The notes: generated by a model from the letters alone, not told the origin. A stretch of 46,105 nucleotides of DNA from an uncultured Prevotella sp. (GCA_946404405.1 CAMJDL010000023.1:1-46105), one strand, 5' to 3'; positions 1 to 7,576 are shown, counted from the stretch's first letter. Numbers and translations: made by a program.

Positions 1-392
1 TGAGGCTTGTATGGTATCATCTTGTCGTAGTTACGCATGGCGTACTCTGCAATGGTTCGTGAGTCTGCCTTGTCATTCTTCACACGCTGGATACCTGCAG
101 AATGCTTGATCTTGTATGCACACTCCAGCCACATATCGTACCCCGAGGCATAAACATAATTGCTAAGCCCGATACTATACCCACCGGTGTTCTCTCCGCA
201 GAAGAGCCAGGTATCTGCCGTAAAGCCTTCTGCATGAGTCTTCACCCACTTCACCAGACGACGGTAGCCCGATGTCTTGTTGTCAAACACTTCGTGCACA
301 CTAGGAGCACATTCCTTCAGCCCCTCTGCCTGAATGAGGGTCGCATCAAACTTTTCTTTAGAGAAATCGATGCCGATAAAGATTTTTTTCAT
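1..392 (-). CDS. IS110-family transposase (DEDD recombinase), N-terminal part
   Basis: The reading frame starts at ATG 390-392 and is open to the window edge, giving 130 residues. The N-terminus KKIFIGIDFSKEKFDATL is the RuvC-like DEDD fold opening of IS110 transposases, with D9 as the first acidic residue. E67 in FCGENTGGYS and D107/D110 in RVKNDKADSRTIAEYA match the next conserved acidic positions. The C-terminal serine-containing Tnp20 domain is outside the window. The family acts as an RNA-guided recombinase with a bridge RNA, which in the IS110 group is encoded in the leader upstream of the gene, as seen here. No frameshift is visible in the part shown. Whether the full protein is intact cannot be judged. 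Confidence 0.88.
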   Translation of the reverse strand, partial: MKKIFIGIDFSKEKFDATLIQAEGLKECAPSVHEVFDNKTSGYRRLVKWVKTHAEGFTADTWLFCGENTGGYSIGLSNYVYASGYDMWLECAYKIKHSAGIQRVKNDKADSRTIAEYAMRNYDKMIPYKP

Positions 393-399
393 ACCTTTG

Positions 400-585
400 T
401 ACCGTTAAAAATGAAGGAATTGGCCAATAGTTGTCTGGTCTTGGACTCTAAATAGGCTATCATGCCGCTGGCATTCTATCTGGACTTTGCAACTAAGCAG
501 GAAGGACTAAGACGGTTCATAGACTCTAAAGGACTGTTGTCCCCACGGATAGGTTCCCTTTCCTGCCGGCCTCTTCCTCCTTCTG
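400..585 (-). ncRNA. putative IS110 bridge RNA leader
   Basis: Between a Bacteroidetes-type promoter (590-621) and the transposase start lies about 190 bp without an open frame in the sense direction. It can form small hairpins, for example ATGCC/GGCAT around 462-474 and GGAC/GTCC at 531-542. On the plus strand GTCCCCA at 539-545 is repeated exactly at the presumed insertion junction (660-666). GGACTCTAA at 443-451 and GACTCTAA at 522-529 are inverted copies of TTAGAGTCC at 655-663. Such short matches to the junction are expected of target- and donor-binding loops. Position and promoter are seen; the identity as bridge RNA is inferred from the family. Confidence 0.5.
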
Positions 586-589
586 ACAA

Positions 590-621
590 CAAAGGTAAGG
601 ATTTGGCCGTGATAAAGCAAA
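590..621 (-). promoter_or_regulatory. promoter of the IS110 leader RNA and transposase
   Basis: Read on the minus strand there is a -33 TTTG (618-621), 20 bp, then a -7 TACCTTTG (590-597). This is a consensus Bacteroidetes sigma-ABfr promoter. Transcription would start near 584, well upstream of the transposase start at 392, which leaves a leader of about 190 nt. Confidence 0.7.
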
Positions 622-676
622 TTCTTCACTGATATATTCTATCAGAGCGCAAAATTAGAGTCCCCATGATCCTGAA

Positions 677-1828
677 GTGAGCCATAAGACACGTCAGCTG
701 ATAGACTTCCTGACGACGCACTACCAGTTCCGCTATAATAATGTCATGGGCTATACCGAGTATACGGATAACAACCGACAGTACATGGACTGGGAACCAG
801 TGGACGACCGTGCGCTGAAAGGTATGACGATGAAGGTGCGTCTTGCTGGCATCGATGCCCGCGACAACGACGTGCGCCGCTATGTGCAGTCAAACATGAT
901 ACATATTTTTGATCCTATTTTGGACTACCTTTGGGACCAGTATGATAAGTGGGACGGCAAGGACCATATCCGCAAGCTCGCCCGTACGGTGCCCACAAAG
1001 AATCCGCACTGGGAGGACTGGTTCTATACGTGGTTTCTGGGTATGGTGCGCCAGTGGCAGGAGGGTAGCCAGGCCAAATATGGCAATCAGGCCGTGCCAT
1101 TGCTCATCTCTACACAGGGATATAACAAGAGTACCTTCTGCGAACAGCTACTGCCGCCGGAGTTGAGCTTCGGGTATACGGGTAACCTGCAGATAGACGA
1201 CAAGAAACAGGTGCTGCAGCAGATGGCGCAGATGCTGCTCATCAATCTCGACGAGTTCAACCAGATATCACCTAAGACGCAGCAGGGATTCCTGAAAAAC
1301 ATCATCACACTGTCGTCCGTAAAGATCAAGCGTCCATACGGGCGTCACGTAGAGGACTTCCCACGCCGTGCCTCGTTTATTGCTACCACGAACCAGCCCG
1401 ACGTGTTGGCAGACCCTTCGGGTAGCCGCCGTTTTCTGGGCGTGGAACTCACGGGCCCCATCGATGTCAGCACCCCACCGAACTATGAACAGCTCTATGC
1501 GCAGGCCATGCAGGCGTTGCATCGTCATGAGTCCTACTATTTCGGCCCTGCTGAGATACAGCAGATTACAGAGTCGAACCGCAGGTTCAGCGTCAAGACT
1601 GCTGCCGAACAGTTCTTTTTGGACTATTTTGAACCGGCAAAAGATGAGGAGAATGGCGAATGGATAAGCCCTTCGGCCATCTTAAGTTACCTCAAGGAAA
1701 AAGTAGGCGTCAGTCTACTGAAACCCACCAATGTAGCTACTTTCGGACGCCGTCTCTCCAACATACCTGGCCTGAAAAAGCGCGAAACCAGAAGCAATAC
1801 CGAGTACTTTATTAAATCTATTTTCTGA
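677..1828 (+). CDS. VapE/VirE-type AAA+ helicase (DUF3874-like), 5' end probably disrupted
   Basis: This 383-residue protein belongs to the virulence-associated E family of SF3-like helicases found in phages and mobile elements. A Walker A-like segment STQGYNKST (degenerate, GYNKS instead of GxGKS) lies near residue 148, Walker B LLINLDEFNQ near 190, and a sensor/arginine-finger stretch FIATTNQPD then PSGSRRF near 235-255. The C-terminus (about 310-383) resembles DUF3874. The GTG at 677 is the only obvious start. The frame is open upstream to 659, where it meets the IS110 end, so the original start and any N-terminal domain were probably cut off. It is clearly related to the VapE protein at 14728-15939. 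Its last codons overlap the convergent SDR gene by 11 bp. Confidence 0.8.
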   Translation: MSHKTRQLIDFLTTHYQFRYNNVMGYTEYTDNNRQYMDWEPVDDRALKGMTMKVRLAGIDARDNDVRRYVQSNMIHIFDPILDYLWDQYDKWDGKDHIRKLARTVPTKNPHWEDWFYTWFLGMVRQWQEGSQAKYGNQAVPLLISTQGYNKSTFCEQLLPPELSFGYTGNLQIDDKKQVLQQMAQMLLINLDEFNQISPKTQQGFLKNIITLSSVKIKRPYGRHVEDFPRRASFIATTNQPDVLADPSGSRRFLGVELTGPIDVSTPPNYEQLYAQAMQALHRHESYYFGPAEIQQITESNRRFSVKTAAEQFFLDYFEPAKDEENGEWISPSAILSYLKEKVGVSLLKPTNVATFGRRLSNIPGLKKRETRSNTEYFIKSIF

Positions 1829-2573
1829 CTATAACACTACCACTGGCCTGATGGGTGGCAAGAATCAACACCTCGGCTATCTGGACATGAGCGGGAGCAT
1901 TGGCCGCATAGACTGCCACATCGGCAATATCATCACCTGTCAATGGCTTGATACCTGTGTAAAGTTTAGCCGCTCTTTCTTCATCACCCTTGAAGCGGAT
2001 GTTGCTGAAGTTGGTCTCCACCAGACCTGGCTTCAGGTTTGTTACACGGATGGCCGTATCAGCCACATCGATACGGAGTCCGTCTGTGAGAGCCTTGACA
2101 GCCGCCTTCGTCGCGCAGTAGACATTGCCACCAGCATAGGCTGCATCGCCAGCCACAGAACCAACATTAATGATGTGCCCGCTATTACGCTCCACCATAC
2201 TGGGAACTATCAAGCGTGTCATAGTGAGCAGGCCCTTGATGTTCGTGTCAATCATCGTTTCCCAGTCACCAAGGTCACCCTCGTACTCTGGCTCCAAGCC
2301 CAAAGCAAGGCCAGCATTATTCACCAGCACATCAATCTCCTGCCATTCAGCGGGGAGTTCGCTGATATACTTCTTCGCTTTCTCACGATCTCTCACGTCG
2401 AAAGCCAAAGTAAGTACCTCAGTTCCCTTCTCCGTCAACTCTTTACGAATCTCTGCCAGTCGGTGCTCGTTTCTGCCCGTCAGAATCAGTTTGTCGCCAT
2501 TATTAGCGAACTTCCTTGCACAAGCCAGTCCAATACCGCTTGTTGCTCCTGTTATCAGTACAATTTTTCCCAT
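1818..2573 (-). CDS. SDR family NAD(P)-dependent oxidoreductase
   Basis: The 251-residue protein is a classical short-chain dehydrogenase. It has the cofactor motif TGATSGIG at residues 8-15, an acidic FDV at 58-60, NNAG at 86-89, the catalytic serine in NVGS at 136-139, and YCATK with Y152 and K156. Length and motif order are those of the classical family, with the YdfG-type serine/3-hydroxy acid dehydrogenases the closest group by eye. The substrate cannot be told from sequence. It starts at ATG 2571-2573, about 30 bp downstream of a TATATTTG -7 box on the minus strand in a duplicated promoter cassette. It is probably a single-gene transcript that converges on the VapE gene. Confidence 0.92.
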   Translation of the reverse strand: MGKIVLITGATSGIGLACARKFANNGDKLILTGRNEHRLAEIRKELTEKGTEVLTLAFDVRDREKAKKYISELPAEWQEIDVLVNNAGLALGLEPEYEGDLGDWETMIDTNIKGLLTMTRLIVPSMVERNSGHIINVGSVAGDAAYAGGNVYCATKAAVKALTDGLRIDVADTAIRVTNLKPGLVETNFSNIRFKGDEERAAKLYTGIKPLTGDDIADVAVYAANAPAHVQIAEVLILATHQASGSVIVRK

Positions 2574-2575
2574 AG

Positions 2576-2669
2576 TTCATAAACAATCATAAATATCAGG
2601 TGCAAATATACAACAATTGCCGCAAAAATCGTATATTTGCAAGGGTATTACAACAAAGTTTAAGGATTA
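2576..2669. repeat. divergent promoter cassette, copy 1
   Basis: Two TATATTTG -7 boxes point outward (minus 2603-2610, plus 2632-2639) and are separated by 21 bp. They lie within inverted 10-bp arms, GCAAATATAC and GTATATTTGC. The first 66 bp (2576-2641) are identical to 4574-4639, and the following stretch ending in AACAAAGTTTAAGGATTAT is shared too. The minus side serves the SDR gene and the plus side the short ORF at 2669. A clear -33 TTTG is not present at the usual distance on either side. Confidence 0.75.
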
Positions 2670-2794
2670 TGAATGATTCGACATGGACGCTTACAGCCGA
2701 TACCTACATCACATCCCTTAAGGGTGACGTATCATGTGTCAAATCCAATGGCCACCATCTTTATGTAAATGGAAAGCTGTTGAAAGTGAATTAA
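2669..2794 (+). CDS. short ORF, 41 aa, possible remnant
   Basis: The ATG at 2669 follows the plus-strand -7 box of the promoter cassette by about 30 bp, so the ORF is likely transcribed. The product has no signal peptide or membrane segment. The C-terminal part (ITSLKGD, then GHHLYVNGKLLKVN) has the look of the last strands of a beta-rich carbohydrate-binding or cell-surface domain. It may therefore be the remaining tail of a larger deleted gene. No family is recognised with confidence. Confidence 0.4.
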   Translation: MNDSTWTLTADTYITSLKGDVSCVKSNGHHLYVNGKLLKVN

Positions 2795-2801
2795 GAAGAG
2801 A

Positions 2802-2999
2802 TTATTTATGAGTATTTAGGAGCCAGGCGAATCCCTTTGCCATCCGCTTGTCGGAATCGACGAAGTGATTGCCAGCATTCCATTCTAATATGGTATTAAT
2901 CTCTTGTTCCGTCAATAGTTCGTGCTGCTGTATTCTTTTTTATTCATAGTATTCTATTGGGAGTTCCTCACTAACGACTATAAACTTGGGTAACGTCAT
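2802..2999 (-). pseudogene. small ORF with an in-frame stop
   Basis: An ATG at 2997-2999 overlaps the stop of the preceding frame (ATGA). It opens a frame of 19 codons (starting MTLPKFIVVSEELP), then a TAA, and the same frame continues for 44 codons to TAA at 2802-2804. The second half reads like coding sequence (for example EQEINTILEWNAGNHFVD). One nonsense change therefore appears to split a protein of about 64 residues. It would be the last gene of the group led by the cation-efflux gene. No family is recognised. Confidence 0.35.
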
Positions 3000-3309
3000 T
3001 GCTCTACAATAGTCATAGTGACATTTTGCTTCTCGACTTCTCCTTCAGCAGACAATATTTCTGTACCTTTTACATCATTGCCTGTGATAGCCAATTCATA
3101 TTTGATTTCTATTCTTTTGTAAATCTGTATACTGCAAGTGTGGGTAGAATAACCAATAGCAATAGTGTAATCTCCACTAATGCGTAAGACCCGAAAAAGT
3201 CTACCAATGTCTTGAATTTCAGAACTCCGTCAACCAGAATGACTAAGAAGACAAACCAGCAGAGGCAAAATATTGCAGCATATTTGATTTTTCGTTTCTT
3301 CAGTTTCAT
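2996..3309 (-). pseudogene. small membrane protein gene, probable frameshift
   Basis: The intact frame 3109-3309 encodes 66 residues with two hydrophobic segments (about residues 10-28 and 45-60), starting MKLKKRKIKYAAIF. Just before its stop, a different frame becomes open and reads as coding (RIEIKYELAITGNDVKGTEI and onward) to a stop at 2996-2998. This suggests one longer protein, with two N-terminal TM helices and a C-terminal soluble part, broken by a frameshift near 3110-3130. Its start overlaps the stop of the 49-residue ORF upstream (AATGAA), so it was probably translationally coupled. Alternatively the 66-residue protein is complete as it stands. Confidence 0.4.
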
Positions 3310-3455
3310 TCGTTGATGTAGTTTTTGGTAGACATGTCATAATACAGAGCCTCCAATTCTGGAAGAGTCAAGTTCTCCACGGAATGCTCTATTACCCGTA
3401 TCAACTCCGCTCTACGGAAATCGTCTGACTGCCCGAAACGTCCTGTGTATGCCAT
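3306..3455 (-). CDS. hypothetical small protein, 49 aa
   Basis: It starts at ATG 3453-3455, two bases after the stop of the cation-efflux gene, and its stop overlaps the start of the next membrane ORF. This spacing argues for a coupled operon. The product (MAYTGRFGQSDDFRRAELIR and onward) is soluble, charged and mostly helical in appearance, with no signal peptide. No family is recognised. Support comes from the tight gene spacing and coding-like composition. Confidence 0.5.
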   Translation of the reverse strand: MAYTGRFGQSDDFRRAELIRVIEHSVENLTLPELEALYYDMSTKNYINE

Positions 3456-3456
3456 G

Positions 3457-4560
3457 TTATTCGCTATAGTTATGGTCTATCACGATACTGATTTCTTCGC
3501 CGGGAACAAGAGGCTGCAGTTCTTCCACCAGACGAGCGGAAAGGGTTGCGTCATCGTGTACTGAGATGTCAGGGACTACGTCCACGGAAATCCGATGCTC
3601 TTTCTCAAAGTAGTAGAAACCATGAACCTGTAATAACTCCTTGTGCTTGGCCAATGTCTGCATAACGGTACTTTGCAGCTGGCTTCGCTTGTTCTCACCC
3701 GTAGCTATGGCATAGACTCCGACGGTCATAATGATGCCATGCTTCTCAAACATCTGTTCAGAGATACGTCGCGTCAGGCCATGTATCTGATGGGCATCCA
3801 TCGTGTCGTAGACGTTGATGTGCAGCGAACCTATCAAGACGTTAGGACCATAGTTATGCAGGATAATGTCAAACACGCCATGAACACCATCAAATGCCCC
3901 GACCTCCTGCTTGATGTCGTGAACCAATTCCTGAGAGATCCGTGCACCAAGAAGTTCGTTGACTGGAGAGGCCAGCATTTCAATACCAGCCTTGATGATG
4001 ACCAGAGAGATGAGTGCACCAAGAATACCGTCGAGCGAGACGTTCCACAAGAGCATGATACCAGCCGAAACGAGTGTAGCCAGTGTGATGACGGCATCGA
4101 AGAGGGCATCAGAACCTGATGCTATCAAGGCATCGCTCTTCAACTGCTGTCCTTGGCGTTTCACATATTGTCCCAAAACCAGTTTCACCACAATGGCTAC
4201 CACGATGACGATGAGCGTGACGGTGGTGTATTCCGGCTCGGTTGGGTTAAAGATTTTCTTCACCGACTCGATGAGTGAAGTGATACCAGCCGATAGTACC
4301 AATACGGCAATGATGATGGCGCTGAAATACTCCACCCTGCCAAAACCGAAAGGATGCTCACGGTCAGCAGGTCGTTCAGAGAGTTTCGTGCCGATGATGG
4401 TAATGACACTCGACAGCGCATCGCTCAGGTTATTAACAGCATCCATCACGATGGCAACACTACTGGCAAGGATGCCTACAGCCGCCTTGAAAGCAGCCAA
4501 CAGCACATTGGCTATAATACCAATGATACTAGTTCGGATAATCTTCTGTGAACGGTTCAT
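3457..4560 (-). CDS. cation diffusion facilitator (CDF) family metal efflux transporter
   Basis: The 367-residue inner-membrane protein has the CDF layout. Transmembrane helices fill roughly the first 200 residues, and a cytoplasmic C-terminal metal-sensing domain follows. The metal-site helices are visible: MDAVNNLSDA near residues 39-48 in TM2, and SDALFDAV near 150-157 in TM5. The family signature HPFGFGRVEY follows TM2. The C-terminal domain holds several histidines (HINVYDTMDAHQIHG). CDF proteins export divalent cations such as Zn2+, Fe2+ or Mn2+ in exchange for protons; which metal cannot be decided here. It starts at ATG 4558-4560 under the minus-side promoter of the second promoter cassette and leads a short group with the small ORFs downstream. 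Confidence 0.93.
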   Translation of the reverse strand: MNRSQKIIRTSIIGIIANVLLAAFKAAVGILASSVAIVMDAVNNLSDALSSVITIIGTKLSERPADREHPFGFGRVEYFSAIIIAVLVLSAGITSLIESVKKIFNPTEPEYTTVTLIVIVVAIVVKLVLGQYVKRQGQQLKSDALIASGSDALFDAVITLATLVSAGIMLLWNVSLDGILGALISLVIIKAGIEMLASPVNELLGARISQELVHDIKQEVGAFDGVHGVFDIILHNYGPNVLIGSLHINVYDTMDAHQIHGLTRRISEQMFEKHGIIMTVGVYAIATGENKRSQLQSTVMQTLAKHKELLQVHGFYYFEKEHRISVDVVPDISVHDDATLSARLVEELQPLVPGEEISIVIDHNYSE

Positions 4561-4573
4561 TTCTTCCTAATTC

Positions 4574-4668
4574 TTCATAAACAATCATAAATATCAGGTG
4601 CAAATATACAACAATTGCCGCAAAAATCGTATATTTGCACAATTAATACAACAAAGTTTAAGGATTAT
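4574..4668. repeat. divergent promoter cassette, copy 2
   Basis: It is identical over 66 bp to 2576-2641, with a further near-identical stretch up to GGATTAT. The minus -7 TATATTTG lies at 4601-4608 and the plus -7 TATATTTG at 4630-4637, with 21 bp between. It serves the cation-efflux gene to the left and the GNAT gene to the right. Confidence 0.75.
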
Positions 4669-4692
4669 AACAGTTGAAGTAATGATATACGA

Positions 4693-5193
4693 ATGATGAT
4701 AAGAAGAGCAAACGAAGGGGATATTAAGCGTATTATTGAGTTGTTGCATCAGGTTAACATGGTGCATCACGTGTTGCGTCCTGACCTGTTCAAGCCTTAT
4801 ACGACCAAATATAGCGAACAGGAACTGGCATCACTACTTGACGATGAGAGCAAACCCATTTTTGTCTATGACGACGGAACTGTGTTGGGATACGCTTTCT
4901 GTCAGGTGTCCGAGATAAGGGACAACCAACTGTTAGAAGACATCAAGACGCTGTATATCGATGATATATGTGTAGACGAAAATGCTCGTGGCAAGCATAT
5001 CGGTAAATCACTATATGAATATGTACGCAACTATGCAGAATCCATCGGCTGCAACAATATCACCCTGAATGTATGGGAGGGCAACGATGCTGCATACCGT
5101 TTCTATAAGAACATGGGTATGCAAGTGCAGAAAACCACTATGGAGATTATATTGAAAAAAATAGATGTCTTGGAAACTGAAATATCGCTGTAA
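4693..5193 (+). CDS. GNAT family N-acetyltransferase
   Basis: The 166-residue protein has the GNAT fold sequence pattern. The beta-4 strand and acetyl-CoA loop read IDDICVDENARGKHIGKSL (RGKHIG being the Q/R-x-x-G-x-G/A motif), and motif B reads NVWEGNDAAYRFYKNMGM near the C-terminus. It probably acetylates an amine of a small molecule or a protein N-terminus; the substrate is unknown. Either ATG 4693 or ATG 4696 could be the start. It is transcribed from the plus side of promoter cassette 2, and no gene follows closely. Confidence 0.88.
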   Translation: MMIRRANEGDIKRIIELLHQVNMVHHVLRPDLFKPYTTKYSEQELASLLDDESKPIFVYDDGTVLGYAFCQVSEIRDNQLLEDIKTLYIDDICVDENARGKHIGKSLYEYVRNYAESIGCNNITLNVWEGNDAAYRFYKNMGMQVQKTTMEIILKKIDVLETEISL

Positions 5194-5276
5194 AGCCTGT
5201 GGCTGAGAGAACTTACTTTAGATTCATACCTCGGCTGTGCCTTCTTTGTACTAATTGCTTTCATATTCCAATAAAC

Positions 5277-5343
5277 TTCATAAACAATCCTAATTTTATG
5301 GTGCAAATTTACAAAATCTGCTGAAAATTTACTAATTTTGCAA
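5277..5343. repeat. divergent promoter cassette, copy 3 (diverged)
   Basis: It shares the opening TTCATAAACAATC and the same geometry as the other two cassettes: a minus-facing TAAATTTG (5304-5311), 21 bp, and a plus-facing TAATTTTG (5333-5340). The sequence in between differs. The plus side drives the lipoprotein at 5428. The minus side faces no credible gene, so that promoter may be orphaned. Confidence 0.55.
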
Positions 5344-5427
5344 GCAAAATTTGCGCTGTTAATACAAGAAAGTGGTGAGTACCAACTTTCTAGTTTAAGA
5401 GAAATGGAACAAGTAAGACAGTATTAT

Positions 5428-5787
5428 ATGAAACATATCGCCTTTTCATTCATATTGAGTGCCATGTTGTTTTGCTCATGTGGCAGCAATTCTACAAAGA
5501 GTGAGATAACGCCAGAGATGGCTTATGAAGGAGTCAGCAATTACTGCCATAGCGAGTATGACTGGAGCATGGCCAAAGATAATCCAGACATCATGGGAGT
5601 GCAGATGGGAGAAGAATCCGATTCTGCCTATCAGGTGGTATTCCGCAGCTATACGGGGGCTTTCGTGAATTTTTACGTCGATAAAGCAAGTGGTACAACG
5701 AGAATGGAAGAATATGTCCCAAATCTTGATGTCAAAGAAGAGGTCGGAACTATTAATTTGTTTGATTACATAGATAAAAATGAATAA
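5428..5787 (+). CDS. hypothetical lipoprotein
   Basis: The ATG at 5428 is preferred over the in-frame ATG at 5338 because it directly opens a type II signal peptide (MKHIAFSFILSAMLFCSC, lipid-attachment cysteine about residue 20). The 5338 start would bury that signal and lies almost on the -7 box. The mature protein of about 100 residues is acidic and ends in NLFDYIDKNE. The middle (YHVVF-type strands, then VNFYVDKASGTTRMEEYV) suggests a small beta-rich domain. Its last codons overlap the VanX-like gene by 8 bp, so the two are coupled. Confidence 0.75.
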   Translation: MKHIAFSFILSAMLFCSCGSNSTKSEITPEMAYEGVSNYCHSEYDWSMAKDNPDIMGVQMGEESDSAYQVVFRSYTGAFVNFYVDKASGTTRMEEYVPNLDVKEEVGTINLFDYIDKNE

Positions 5788-6601
5788 GACTAGACTATGG
5801 GTGCTTGTCGCGACCCTTACAATCTGCGGCATAATGATGGTGTCGTGCTTTTCAAATACTAAGGAAAGTACAGAGGCCATCGCAACTAACGATGCCAGTC
5901 AGTTTGTAACCATTACCGACGTGGTGCCCGATGTGATTCTGGAGATCCGTTACTTCGGCACATACAACTTTGTGGGAACCCGCATCGACGGCTACGAGGA
6001 GCCGACGGCACTACTCACTCGTCAGGCTGCGGACAGTCTGAAGGCCGTGAGCGATGACGTGAAGGCACAAGGTTATCGCCTGAAGATCTACGATGCCTAC
6101 CGTCCGCAGAAGGGTGTTGACCACTTCGTGCGCTGGGCAGAGGACGTCAACGACACGCTGATGAAACCCTACTTCTATCCAGACCTTGACAAGAGCGTAC
6201 TCTTTCCTCAAGACTACATCTGTCTAAAGAGCGGCCACACCCGCGGCTCCACCCTCGATCTGACGCTGTTCGATATGGCAACGGAGAAAGAACTCGACAT
6301 GGGCGGTACTTTCGACTGGTTCGGTCCAGAGAGCCATCCCGACTTCTGTGGCAATCCTGAGACGGGCGAGTACACGGGCGACAACAGCAAGAGTCCTGCC
6401 AATCCAAAACGTAGCATCACCCCCGAGCAGTTCAAGAACCGCATGATTCTGCGTCAGGCCATGCTCCGTCACGGCTTCAAGCCTTTCGACACCGAGTGGT
6501 GGCACTTCACGCTGAAGGGCGAACCCTTCCCAGATACATATTTCACCTTCCCCGTCAAACAACTAAGTAAAGATCCTTTCCTTCAGGCTTCATCACTGTA
6601 A
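5780..6601 (+). CDS. D-alanyl-D-alanine dipeptidase (VanX/DdpX family, M15D) lipoprotein
   Basis: The 273-residue protein carries the zinc dipeptidase motifs. SGHTRGSTLDLTL at 151-163 gives zinc ligands H153 and D160, and EWWH at 239-242 gives catalytic E239 and ligand H242. YDAYRP at 104-109 contains the conserved arginine. The N-terminus is a lipoprotein signal with MMVSC at about residue 23, so it likely acts in the periplasm on D-Ala-D-Ala dipeptides from peptidoglycan recycling. Nothing nearby (no VanH, VanA or VanS) suggests glycopeptide resistance. It is translationally coupled to the small lipoprotein upstream, and its end overlaps the next convergent gene by 9 bp. Confidence 0.92.
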   Translation: MNKTRLWVLVATLTICGIMMVSCFSNTKESTEAIATNDASQFVTITDVVPDVILEIRYFGTYNFVGTRIDGYEEPTALLTRQAADSLKAVSDDVKAQGYRLKIYDAYRPQKGVDHFVRWAEDVNDTLMKPYFYPDLDKSVLFPQDYICLKSGHTRGSTLDLTLFDMATEKELDMGGTFDWFGPESHPDFCGNPETGEYTGDNSKSPANPKRSITPEQFKNRMILRQAMLRHGFKPFDTEWWHFTLKGEPFPDTYFTFPVKQLSKDPFLQASSL

Positions 6602-7132
6602 TGCTGCGATTTGATCGGCGTTCAGCTTGTCGGAATCGATATATGACTGTTTGATGGCATAAAGCTTCTGTTTTAAGTCTTCTGTCATCGTGTAGTCCCA
6701 CTGCTTGGCCGCTTCCGTGGTCACGCGTTGGCCACCGTTGTTATGGTTGTTGTCAAGACAGTAGAACTTCATATCGGGATGATGCTCCTCGATATATTCC
6801 ACTCTGCCTTGGTACTGTGGGAAGACGGAGATGTAGGCTTCTCGATAGTCCATCACATTCAGGCGTGTATAACCGATGCATTTCAGCAAGTCTCGCGTCA
6901 TGTCAGGATCTAATAGATTGCCGCAGTCGGTCATATAGACGTCCACCAGCGAATCCAGATGATTCTTTGTCCACTCCACGGCAGCTTCGCCTTTGAGAAT
7001 GAGTTGCTGAGGTTCTGGGCGTGGATATACGGGGTCGTCCTTGGTACATGAGGTCAGTACTGTCGAACTGCTTAATGTTAGGACGAGAGCTATTATCCAT
7101 AGCTGGATTGTCTTCATTGTTTTGGTTTTCAT
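6593..7132 (-). CDS. hypothetical lipoprotein
   Basis: The ATG at 7130-7132 is chosen because AGGAG lies a few bases upstream and a good -7/-33 promoter sits about 40 bp further up. A longer in-frame extension to 7300 would run through that promoter. The protein (about 179 residues) has a lipoprotein signal ending in VLTSC. The mature part is soluble and acidic (GEAAVEWTKNHLDSLVDVY, then MTRDLLKCIGYTRLN) and has no motif that I recognise. The 3' end overlaps the VanX-like gene by 9 bp in convergent orientation. Confidence 0.75.
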   Translation of the reverse strand: MKTKTMKTIQLWIIALVLTLSSSTVLTSCTKDDPVYPRPEPQQLILKGEAAVEWTKNHLDSLVDVYMTDCGNLLDPDMTRDLLKCIGYTRLNVMDYREAYISVFPQYQGRVEYIEEHHPDMKFYCLDNNHNNGGQRVTTEAAKQWDYTMTEDLKQKLYAIKQSYIDSDKLNADQIAALQ

Positions 7133-7167
7133 TGCTATATCTCCTGTATTTTTAGTTATTAATAACG

Positions 7168-7199
7168 CAAAGATAGGAAGAAGTGAACAAACCCCCAAA
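7168..7199 (-). promoter_or_regulatory. promoter of the 6593-7132 lipoprotein gene
   Basis: On the minus strand a -33 TTTG (7196-7199) is followed after 20 bp by a -7 TATCTTTG (7168-7175). This matches the Bacteroidetes consensus. Confidence 0.7.
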
Positions 7200-7357
7200 T
7201 TTATTAATAGAAAAATGAAATAATTATTGTTCCGACTTTCAAAATATGCAAAAAATGTTTCAAAATATGCAAAATCAGTATGCTTGAGTATTCGGGGCAT
7301 TGTTTATTTGAAGAGTTTCGCTTACCTTTGTGCAAAACCTAAATAAAACAAGATAAT

Positions 7358-7564
7358 ATGAAACAATCGATTATCCTCGGCAACTTCATCACGATGGACG
7401 AAAAATGCCCCTTTGCCAAGGCAGCATTAGTGAAGATGCGCACCTATGCCTATATGCTGGCGCACCTGCACTTCGTCACCGATGAGGATATCCGCCGTAT
7501 GGGAGCGACAGGCCGTTCCGGCGGTTGCACCACTCTGGACGGCGAAGAAGTCTATAAAGCGTGA
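7358..7564 (+). CDS. hypothetical protein, 68 aa
   Basis: It starts at ATG 7358, about 26 bp after a TACCTTTG -7 box (7325-7332). The product (MKQSIILGNFITMDEKCPFA and onward) is soluble, with two cysteines and a glycine-rich segment (GATGRSGGCTTLDG) near the end. No family is recognised. It lies 12 bp upstream of the broken antiporter gene and is probably the first gene of that transcript. Confidence 0.6.
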   Translation: MKQSIILGNFITMDEKCPFAKAALVKMRTYAYMLAHLHFVTDEDIRRMGATGRSGGCTTLDGEEVYKA

Positions 7565-7576
7565 TCACAAAAAAAT

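Larger units (their letters stand above)
1..658 (-). mobile_element. IS110-family insertion element, left (5') part
   Basis: The element runs off the left edge of the window. Visible are the transposase N-terminus on the minus strand and about 265 bp of noncoding leader upstream of it. The boundary near 656-662 is inferred: a stop (TAG at 656-658) lies just before an open frame that continues into a VapE-type gene. IS110 elements have no classical terminal inverted repeats and make no target duplication, so the exact end cannot be read from one side. The other end lies outside the window. Confidence 0.7.

Noticed and set aside
5338..5427. Earlier start for the small lipoprotein
   Set aside because: It begins almost at the -7 box and adds 30 residues in front of a clean type II signal peptide.
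5780..6601. Vancomycin-resistance role for the VanX-like protein
   Set aside because: No vanH, vanA or two-component genes are nearby; lipoprotein export suggests peptidoglycan dipeptide recycling outside the cytoplasm.
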